Shown here piece after piece: positions 1-5,890 of a DNA stretch of 6,887 nucleotides. The stretch is from positions 1 to 6,887 of the forward strand of contig JAUUZM010000178.1 of assembly GCA_030589965.1 (NCBI GenBank), written 5' to 3'. This stretch comes from Bacteroides sp. (GTDB lineage Bacteria; Bacteroidota; Bacteroidia; Bacteroidales; SM23-62). The notes beneath the pieces were generated by a model that saw only the letters and a list, made by a program, of their open reading frames with translations, did no database searches and was not told where the DNA came from. How positions within the stretch are numbered: the first letter of the stretch is position 1; every line of letters begins with the position of its first letter. The position numbers and the translations under genes are program-made.

Positions 1-834
1 CAGGATGGCTTCCAGATATACCTGCATTCCTTTATAGTTTCAAAGTCCGGAAACTGGTCAGTTGTTCAACAGGGGATGAATGGTCCGGCAGGAATGGCCC
101 GCCGTTATCACTGGCATTCTCCTGAAGTTAAATCTTTTGTGGAAGAACCGCATACATCCATAGTTGGTGAAAATATCGGAGAGATACTTAACCTAACTGA
201 TCGAAATGCAGATAAAACACGACAGGGTATCCTTGGAATTACTCATGAATCACCAGTTAAAATGATTGATGAGATCAGGTTGATGGTAATGCCAACTCAC
301 CATGATGTAAGTTATCGAGATGTAGATCTCAAAAAACTTGGTTCCGTACTGGCGATTGCCTATGAAAGGAAATTCCGTGAATTTGAAGATCTATTGCTCT
401 TGGAGGGTCTTGGACCAAAAACTCTGAGATCTCTGACACTGGTTAGCGAGGTTATTCATGGCACTGCATCCAGGTTCAATGATCCTGCAAGGTTCTCATT
501 TGCTAAGGGTGGCAAGGATGGCCATCCATTTCCGGTCCGAACTAAAGTATATGACGAAACCTACCAGTTTCTCAGAAAGGCTATAGACCGTGCCAAGCTG
601 GAGTATCCCGACAGGCAACGGGCGCACAGAGGACTTGCACCCCTGTTATACAAACTGGAAAAGAAATTCAAACCGGATAACACCCATTATCAGAAATACA
701 TCAACAAGGAAATTCATGAATCTCCTAAGTTCGTTGGGATGACTGCCGGTGGGATTACTGCTGGGGGGATAAATAGAAGGCTGAAAAAAAAGAGAACAGA
801 CCTTGTTGAAAATCAACTGAGCCTGTTCTCCTGA
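1..834 (+). CDS. DUF763 family protein, C-terminal part (5'-truncated at window edge)
   Basis: The reading frame is open from base 1 and ends at TGA 832-834. The window therefore holds 277 C-terminal residues, and the ATG at 76 is an internal Met, not the start: the residues before it (QDGFQIYLHSF, then WSVVQQGMN) read as conserved protein. I recognise the DUF763 family by its ARRYHWHS, MPTHHDV, GLGPKTLRSL and FSFAKGGKDGHPFPV segments. Family members are typically about 350-400 residues, so roughly the first quarter to third is missing. No biochemical function is established for the family as far as I know. Codons at about 391-460 encode LLLLEGLGPKT followed by a hydrophobic helix, which resembles a helix-hairpin-helix DNA-binding element. 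The C-terminus is a basic tail (INRRLKKKRTD) followed by QLSLFS, which fits the bacterial beta-clamp-binding consensus QL[S/D]LF. DNA binding or a replication/repair link is inference. The gene converges on the next one with a 22-bp gap, and its last codons overlap that gene's terminator. Confidence 0.88.
   Translation, partial: QDGFQIYLHSFIVSKSGNWSVVQQGMNGPAGMARRYHWHSPEVKSFVEEPHTSIVGENIGEILNLTDRNADKTRQGILGITHESPVKMIDEIRLMVMPTHHDVSYRDVDLKKLGSVLAIAYERKFREFEDLLLLEGLGPKTLRSLTLVSEVIHGTASRFNDPARFSFAKGGKDGHPFPVRTKVYDETYQFLRKAIDRAKLEYPDRQRAHRGLAPLLYKLEKKFKPDNTHYQKYINKEIHESPKFVGMTAGGITAGGINRRLKKKRTDLVENQLSLFS
784..830 (-). terminator. Intrinsic terminator of the large secreted-protein gene, inside the DUF763 CDS
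   Basis: Read on the minus strand, GAGAACAG (830-823) pairs perfectly with CTGTTCTC (799-792) and is followed directly by eight T residues (791-784). The loop contains an inner 5-bp stem, GTTGA/TCAAC, around three bases. On the minus-strand transcript the outer stem can be extended by G-U, C-G and U-G pairs, which fail on the plus strand. This is a classic rho-independent layout, 27 bases past the TAA of the minus-strand gene. It lies completely within the last 17 codons of the opposing gene. In the plus direction the hairpin is weaker and is followed only by a loosely T-rich stretch (TATATTTCTATT), so termination of the DUF763 transcript there is possible but less certain. Confidence 0.8.
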
Positions 835-856
835 TATATTTCTATTAACTAATTAC

Positions 857-3229
857 TTATCTTCTCTTAGCGTCTGAACTTTTTGGTTGAGTGGAGCGGG
901 ACGGACTGGCTGAGCTTCGTGAACTACTGCTGCTGCTTGACCTGGAAGTTGAAGATGAACTCTTGCTTGCTTGCTTACTTTGCTGGTAGTTATAGCTTCT
1001 CTGGCTGCCCTGGCTTCTGGCCTGTGACTCCCTGTTTAAATCCTGTCCGCTTGAGAGCTGCGGGGGTCTTGAAGTCGATGAACTGCTTCTTGAGCTTGAT
1101 GTATTACTCTCTGTCCTGGTTGAGGAACTTGACTCAGGTCTTGTTCTGGTATTTGGACTCGTAGTGGCTGACTTGTTTCTGTCAGGCGCCTCACTTTTCT
1201 TCCATGATCCGTCTTCCCTGGATTGCCAGTTATCACCTTTTTGCCTGTAAACATTACCGCTCTTATCTGTATAAACATTATTCTTCTTATCTGTAGTATT
1301 CGGTTTACTGTAAGAAGATCGTGCAGAACGTGATGCACTCGATGCTGACCCGGCACCGTAGGTGGTTGTGGGCCTTGTTCCGGTATGAACCACACCGCTG
1401 CTCCTGCTTTTATAGACATTATGAGTATGAGCATGATGATGTCCGGAAGCATAGCCTGCCCTGTATCCTGAACGACTGCTGGTATATACACCATAGCTGT
1501 AACCATGGTAATATCCTCTGTGATAGGATCGGCTATATCCATGGTAGTAACCATGCTTGTATCCGTAACGGTATCCTGCAGGTCCCCACCAGCTGGTATA
1601 ATAATATGGACTCCTGTGATAAGAATAACCAACCCATCCATAAGATACACCAACTGAGAATCCCCATCCGGAATATGGATTATAATGTACACCATAACCA
1701 TAAGTTCCAGGCCTTGGGTAATAGTAGCTTCCATACCATGGCTTGTAATAATGTCCTGTACCATAAACTATGGTTCCGTGATATGGATAGGAATAAACAT
1801 AGCCGGGTGTGTAGCCTACGTATACAACTTCCGGGGTGTAATCATACACATATACATATTTTACATTGTACACGGGGTATTCGGGAGGAATGGACTGGAT
1901 GTCATCCGGGACTGATACGCAGACTTCCCAGGGTCCGTCGGCATGATCAGATACAAACCATACTGCATTATCCACCGCGTAGTACATATTATTGACAAGA
2001 AGAACAGATTTATCTGTGTTGGTAGCATATGACATCTCTGTACCTTGTATTTTTTCGAATTGAGGATTCCCATCATAATTTACTTCAACTGTGGCCGATT
2101 TACGGTTAATTTCAGCTGTCTGTGGAATCTGGTTCTCAAGTATGGCTTCTTTTGCTTCCTGGGTATTGGGTACGGCAGACCGTACACTACCCATTTCAGA
2201 TTCTGTATCAATATTTGCAAAATAATCAGGTAAATCATCCGGATTAACAAATACCCAGTCATACTCATCAAAGGTTCCGGACTTATACCAGCGTCCGGCA
2301 AGTAATGCAAAGTATTCCTGACTGTTTATATCCATCAGGACCTCACTCTCAGTATTTCTTACATATAATAGATCAGTACCCTCAAGAGCAGCAAAATCAG
2401 GTTCTCCATCTGTAATGATGAGCTCAGCAGGTTCTTTACTAAGTACAATTTTCGGAGGATATACCAGTGTACGTGCAATGGAATCAACATCTGTCTGGTA
2501 ATTCTCATCGGCGGACTGGATCTCCTGTATGGAACTCGGAGGTGTATCAACATTCCTCCAGGTATTCTCGACCCTTCCAGCCCTATACCACCAGTCCCCT
2601 CCTCTCAGGTAAAAGAATCCGTCGGACTTATTATACAGTATAAAATATGGCGTATTAACGAGGTATTGTATCTGGGTATTTTCTATATCCTCCAGAATGG
2701 GTTCCCCATCAATTAAAACCAGTACTGCCGATTCATTTTCAATATACACTTTAGGTGCAGCATGGTTAAGTTTTTCAGATTGTTGTGCCGATTGTTCAGT
2801 CATCTCCAAACTGGTAAGTAAGCGGTCCAGAGAAAATGTCAGATCCATATCAGGAATCCTCGATTCAAGGAGGCCTATCAGGGCATTTTCATCTTCCTCA
2901 CTTGCATCTGGAAATTTAACAGATTCAATGCTGACATCATTAAGACTGACCAGGCGGGTATCAAAGTCTGTATCAAGTTTACTCGTAAACCACATGGCCC
3001 CAAAAATAAGTTTCTCTCCCGTCTTTTTAACGGAAAGAGCTGCTCTGGCATCAAGTAAATCTCCGTCCAGGGAATTTATCTGGGGCTGGTATATAGATAT
3101 TTCAGCCTCTTCTTTATTTAATTTCTTAGGCCACTCCGGTTCCTGCTTATCAGGTGCTGCAGTTTCTGCAATAGCAATTGAACCTGCAAGAATCCAAAAA
3201 ATAAATAATGTAGCTTTTAGTGTTTTCAT
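857..3229 (-). CDS. Secreted repeat protein with Tyr/Gly/His-rich and Ser/Arg-rich C-terminal regions
   Basis: A 790-residue protein. I chose ATG 3229 because it gives a clean signal peptide (MKTLKATLFIFWILAGSIA, likely cut after AIA near residue 21). The frame is open to an ATG at 3295, but that adds 22 residues ahead of the signal peptide. Residues of about 165-235, 263-338 and 374-448 form three related units. Each starts with a strand pattern such as AELIITDGEPDF, then a (T/N)xxxYxxNT element, then an aromatic (W/Y)(Y/F) turn. Residues of about 449-608 are dense in Tyr, Gly and His (VVYVGYTPGYVYSYPYHGT; two GYYHGYS copies). A short NVYTDKSGNVYRQKGDNW element (about 651-670) precedes a Ser/Arg/Gln/Thr-rich tail ending KRR. 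I recall similar three-repeat exported proteins in Gram-negative bacteria, some carrying a generic carbohydrate-binding label, but no enzyme motif is visible and I assign no function. Export is well supported; a cell-surface or matrix role is inference. It is probably a single-gene unit with its own terminator. Confidence 0.85.
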   Translation of the reverse strand: MKTLKATLFIFWILAGSIAIAETAAPDKQEPEWPKKLNKEEAEISIYQPQINSLDGDLLDARAALSVKKTGEKLIFGAMWFTSKLDTDFDTRLVSLNDVSIESVKFPDASEEDENALIGLLESRIPDMDLTFSLDRLLTSLEMTEQSAQQSEKLNHAAPKVYIENESAVLVLIDGEPILEDIENTQIQYLVNTPYFILYNKSDGFFYLRGGDWWYRAGRVENTWRNVDTPPSSIQEIQSADENYQTDVDSIARTLVYPPKIVLSKEPAELIITDGEPDFAALEGTDLLYVRNTESEVLMDINSQEYFALLAGRWYKSGTFDEYDWVFVNPDDLPDYFANIDTESEMGSVRSAVPNTQEAKEAILENQIPQTAEINRKSATVEVNYDGNPQFEKIQGTEMSYATNTDKSVLLVNNMYYAVDNAVWFVSDHADGPWEVCVSVPDDIQSIPPEYPVYNVKYVYVYDYTPEVVYVGYTPGYVYSYPYHGTIVYGTGHYYKPWYGSYYYPRPGTYGYGVHYNPYSGWGFSVGVSYGWVGYSYHRSPYYYTSWWGPAGYRYGYKHGYYHGYSRSYHRGYYHGYSYGVYTSSRSGYRAGYASGHHHAHTHNVYKSRSSGVVHTGTRPTTTYGAGSASSASRSARSSYSKPNTTDKKNNVYTDKSGNVYRQKGDNWQSREDGSWKKSEAPDRNKSATTSPNTRTRPESSSSTRTESNTSSSRSSSSTSRPPQLSSGQDLNRESQARSQGSQRSYNYQQSKQASKSSSSTSRSSSSSSSRSSASPSRSTQPKSSDAKRR

Positions 3230-3500
3230 GACTGTGAATTTATTGAAAAACTTTTTTCTGATGATGTGAAATCCAAATACCGTGCCATGCCTCAAAATAA
3301 CAGAAAAATCAGGAATTACAGACCCTTGTGATGCATATATTATTCCGAGAAACCGTGTTTATCTAACTTTCTCAGCGACATGGATTTAAGTAAATTTCAC
3401 CTGCTCAGAGGCGAGTTTGGTCAAAAACATGTATACCCTAAGGATATTCCTCTCGTATGATTTTTTATTACTGAATAGTTTTATGATTTTTGAATCTGAT
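3230..3500. promoter_or_regulatory. Divergent intergenic region, promoters for both flanking genes expected
   Basis: About 270 bases separate the divergent starts of the large secreted-protein gene and the first lipoprotein gene, so promoters for both should lie here. I looked for the Bacteroidota pattern (TTTG near -33, TAnnTTTG near -7) on both strands and found only partial matches, such as GATTTTTG at 3485-3492, so I do not place a promoter. A small AT-rich palindrome, ATTTA-AG-TAAAT, lies at 3384-3395 and could be an operator, but such sequences are common by chance in AT-rich DNA. No RNA gene or convincing small ORF was seen. The frame of the downstream lipoprotein is open back to a TTG at 3417, but that extension looks non-coding. 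Confidence 0.35.
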
Positions 3501-4073
3501 ATGAAAACCGCTCGCATGCCAATTGCAAAATACCATCTACGAAAGTCCTTATTGCTGATCCTGTCAGTTTTTTATCTGTATTCCTGCGAAGAAGGCGGAA
3601 AACTGATTAATGATCCTAAGACAACATTTGACACAGGTTACTATGATATGGAATTCCTTGTAGAAGAGAATGACCGTGTTGGATTTCAGATCTTTGCAGA
3701 AGAGGTATACGAAAATAATACATCTCTCCTTTTCTCAACGCTTGGATTGCAGGAAGAACAAGTCGAAGAGATTATTTTGAAGGAGGCTGAGATAAGCTAT
3801 AAGGAAAGTGATGGTTATGATAATTTTGATCTCCTTAAAAATATTGAATTAACTGTTTATACTGATGAGCTTGGAGAAACAAAGGTCGCCTGGCTAAGTA
3901 CCATTCCGATGGAACAAACTAAACTTATACTGGATTTGTCCGAAGAAAACATTCTGCCATATTTCCAGGAGAGCAACTTTATGCTAACCTCACAGGGATT
4001 TCTTAAAAATAGAGTATCAGGAAATCTGAAGTTGCTGGTCAAGGTGAAATTTCAGATCAAAGCCAGTTTATAG
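3501..4073 (+). CDS. Small lipoprotein of unknown function (paralog of the next gene)
   Basis: With the ATG at 3501 the product has 190 residues. It begins with a charged N-region, then the hydrophobic stretch SLLLILSVFYLYSC, whose lipobox LYSC makes Cys29 the likely lipidated residue. ATG 3516 would also work (Cys24) and cannot be excluded. An upstream extension in frame to a TTG at 3417 would add 28 residues including a second hydrophobic run, which is unlike a type II signal peptide. The Cys is followed by EEGGK; acidic residues right after the lipidated Cys are a feature of Bacteroidota surface-lipoprotein export signals, so surface exposure is possible but inferred. The mature part is acidic and strand-rich with no motif I know. 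Its C-terminal half aligns with the next gene: LGETKVAWLSTIP (about 124-136), then a FMLTSQGFL segment and a final amphipathic strand. No terminator is evident before the next gene, 95 bp on, so co-transcription is likely. Confidence 0.75.
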   Translation: MKTARMPIAKYHLRKSLLLILSVFYLYSCEEGGKLINDPKTTFDTGYYDMEFLVEENDRVGFQIFAEEVYENNTSLLFSTLGLQEEQVEEIILKEAEISYKESDGYDNFDLLKNIELTVYTDELGETKVAWLSTIPMEQTKLILDLSEENILPYFQESNFMLTSQGFLKNRVSGNLKLLVKVKFQIKASL

Positions 4074-4168
4074 AACATAGTTTAAGAAAAAAATATTTCA
4101 GAACTTGATAAGTCAATTTTTAGTCGTTAATTTGCAATTAATACTTTAATATCTTAAATTCTTTAGAG

Positions 4169-4705
4169 ATGAAAACTACCAGAAACATTCTCATATTATT
4201 AAGCCTTGCTGTATTACTTAGTACGGCTTGTGACGAACTTCTATCGGATCTTCTTAAATTTAATTCTCAATGGTATCCCAGGGAGTTCAGCATTGACGCT
4301 ACTGATGAGCTCGGTGATGTTTTATTTATTTCGGACAACATCGATGCCAATATTGATTCAGCATTAGCTGCAAACGGAATATCTCAGGAAAATTTGAGAT
4401 CCGTTCGGATGTCTGATGCTAAAGTAACTGTACTTACAGAGGGTCACACATTTGATCCGGTAACAAAAATTGAACTATTTATGGACTCACCTAATCTTGG
4501 TAAAACAAGGATAGCGTGGCTTGATACGGTACCCAGAGGCGTAACTATGATTGAGCTGGATATGAACTTGGATGACCTCACAGATTACATGAATGAGGAA
4601 AGTTTTATATTCACAGCAACCGGTTACCTGGAGAGCAAAGTAACAGAGCAAGTTGATTTTCTTGCTGAATTCAGGTATGTTATGCAGGGGGGACTCGGAC
4701 AATAG
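4169..4705 (+). CDS. Small lipoprotein of unknown function (paralog of the previous gene)
   Basis: A 178-residue protein whose N-terminus MKTTRNILILLSLAVLLSTAC is a textbook type II signal peptide with lipobox STAC and lipidated Cys21, followed by DELLSD. The acidic residues at +2/+3 again fit possible surface export. The start is the only sensible one for this signal. The mature part looks like a beta-rich domain. Residues 110-122 (LGKTRIAWLDTVP) match LGETKVAWLSTIP of the upstream gene, and the later FIFTATGYLESKV and FLAEFRYVMQ segments also correspond in order and spacing, so the two are diverged duplicates with similar folds. No enzyme motif is recognised. The leader is A/T-rich (TTCTTTAGAG before ATG) with no Shine-Dalgarno sequence. 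A TTTG at 4131-4134 lacks a matching -7 element, so no separate promoter is claimed. A long hairpin follows 22 bases after the stop. Confidence 0.82.
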   Translation: MKTTRNILILLSLAVLLSTACDELLSDLLKFNSQWYPREFSIDATDELGDVLFISDNIDANIDSALAANGISQENLRSVRMSDAKVTVLTEGHTFDPVTKIELFMDSPNLGKTRIAWLDTVPRGVTMIELDMNLDDLTDYMNEESFIFTATGYLESKVTEQVDFLAEFRYVMQGGLGQ

Positions 4706-4727
4706 CATAGGTCCTATACTTACTTCT

Positions 4728-4780
4728 TCCAAAGCCCTCATATAAAATGCCCATAAGGTATTTTATATGAGGGCTTTGGA
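4728..4780 (+). terminator. Long near-perfect hairpin, possible terminator
   Basis: Bases 4728-4751 pair with 4757-4780 over 24 bp. The outer 21 pairs are perfect, then come one G-T and two C-G pairs, closing a CATAA loop. The stem carries CCAAAGCCCTC and its complement GAGGGCTTTGG. It sits 22 bases after the stop of the second paralogous lipoprotein and 72 bases before the next start. On the plus strand it is followed by TATTCTT, a weak T-rich run; on the minus strand nothing T-rich follows. It is most simply a plus-strand terminator or an RNA-stabilising 3' stem-loop that separates the two paralogs from the YD-repeat/rhodanese pair. The lack of a good T tract and the unusually long stem leave open a small palindromic repeat element. 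Confidence 0.55.
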
Positions 4781-4852
4781 TATTCTTGGAAATGAGCAAA
4801 TTCCTTCAGATATTGCAGGGCAAAAATAGAATCTAAAATAAATCCAAAAATT

Positions 4853-5890
4853 ATGAAGAACATTATTAATATTTTATCTGTTTTCTTGTTGCTGGCAGCT
4901 GTTTCATGCCAGTCAGGAGAAAAAACTGCCAGTACTGGCGAGAAATACTTTCGTCAATTGAAATTCTCTGAGACTCCGTTTGATCTCATAAGCGGAATAC
5001 ATGAAATATCCCCCGATGATGCTGGCAATATCAATCATTATAAATTTAGTTATAATGAAGAAGGCCATATGGTCTCAGTTGAGTATTGCAGAGGCGATGA
5101 GTTGCTCGACGGTTCAGATACCGGATCTCCAAAAGTTGGAATCAGCTATGAAGGCAACAAGGAAATACATAATTATTTTGATAAGAAGGGAGAGCCAAAG
5201 CAGTACAGAAAAGTTTTTACATCCGAGTATAATCTGGATGATAATGGAGTGCGAGTTGGACTCAGATTCCTGGACAAAGAAGGAAACCAGGTTGAAAACA
5301 GAAATGGTATTTCATGGTACGAATGGGATATAATGGCAAATGGACAATTGAAAGAAAACAGGTTTAATCTGAACGGTGAAGAAACCGTTTTGAATGAATT
5401 CTGTCCCTTCTATGAACTCCGGTTTACTTATGACGATGAGGGTTTTGTCACTAACATGGCTAATTTCCAGGGGGATAGCATGTATAATTGCACAGTAGAA
5501 AATTGCGGTGATATTGGGGTATCCTATTTTGCTTTCCAATACAATGATGCCGGAGACATCACCCAATTCACTGTTTCAAGTCTTACAGGACAACTTTCAA
5601 ATCTTTATTGGGGATGGGCTAAATTTGAAAATAAATATGATGAACATGGGAATACCCTGGAAAGGGCCATGTACGATCAGGACGATGAACCCCTTGGAGG
5701 AATGTCTATCCCCGTTACCCAGATGGTATATGATGAACATGGTTCACTCCTCGAAAGAAAAAACATGGATGCGGCAAGGAATCTGATGGATCACCCCCGC
5801 AATGGTATTGCAATGTCAAAATACGCTTATGACGAGGTGGGGCATCCAAAGGACACCCTTAACTTTAATGCACAAATGACTGAAATTTAA
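4853..5890 (+). CDS. YD/RHS-like repeat lipoprotein
   Basis: A 345-residue protein with signal peptide MKNIINILSVFLLLAAVSC (lipobox AVSC, lipidated Cys19). The mature part is a series of about nine short units of the form (Y/F)xxx-Y-(D/N)-(E/D)-x-G-hydrophobic. Examples are YKFSYNEEGHMVSVEY (63-78), LRFTYDDEGFVT (189-200), FAFQYNDAGDIT (226-237), FENKYDEHGNTLER (258-271), MVYDEHGSLLER (291-302) and YAYDEVGHPKD (324-334). This is the pattern of YD/RHS-type repeats, which build stacked beta-strands, often in binding or shell-like surface proteins. There is no RHS core domain or toxin tail, and the protein is far shorter than true Rhs proteins. Four mature-region cysteines (79, 184, 213, 218) could form disulfides. 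The ligand and role are unknown. The stop TAA shares its last A with the next ATG (TAATG), so the downstream rhodanese gene is probably translationally coupled. Confidence 0.8.
   Translation: MKNIINILSVFLLLAAVSCQSGEKTASTGEKYFRQLKFSETPFDLISGIHEISPDDAGNINHYKFSYNEEGHMVSVEYCRGDELLDGSDTGSPKVGISYEGNKEIHNYFDKKGEPKQYRKVFTSEYNLDDNGVRVGLRFLDKEGNQVENRNGISWYEWDIMANGQLKENRFNLNGEETVLNEFCPFYELRFTYDDEGFVTNMANFQGDSMYNCTVENCGDIGVSYFAFQYNDAGDITQFTVSSLTGQLSNLYWGWAKFENKYDEHGNTLERAMYDQDDEPLGGMSIPVTQMVYDEHGSLLERKNMDAARNLMDHPRNGIAMSKYAYDEVGHPKDTLNFNAQMTEI

Noticed and set aside
1500..1580. Recurring CCATGGT units suggesting a DNA repeat or regulatory array
   Set aside because: They are explained by the repeated GYYHGYS codons of the Tyr/Gly/His-rich protein segment.
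1036..1764. Minus-strand frame of 242 codons overlapping the secreted-protein gene
   Set aside because: It is the same strand in a shifted frame over low-complexity sequence. It reads as biased Met/Ile/Thr/Pro/Gln-rich text with no recognisable domain, so it is a shadow.
1321..1995. Plus-strand frame of 224 codons opposite the Tyr/Gly/His-rich region
   Set aside because: It is antisense to a well-supported gene whose biased codon content suppresses stops in other frames. The predicted protein is rich in His, Cys, Arg and Asn with no coherent domain or signal.
2697..3269. Plus-strand frame of 190 codons opposite the N-terminal part of the secreted protein
   Set aside because: It is Ser-rich antisense translation of a gene with a clear signal peptide and internal repeats; there is no independent support.
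3417..3500. Upstream extension of the first lipoprotein to a TTG start
   Set aside because: It would put a second hydrophobic stretch before the signal peptide; starts at 3501 or 3516 give a normal lipoprotein N-terminus.
4102..4114. Short inverted repeat ACTT-GAT-AAGT between the paralogous lipoprotein genes
   Set aside because: Only four base pairs with a three-base loop and no solid T run next to it; too weak to call a terminator or operator.
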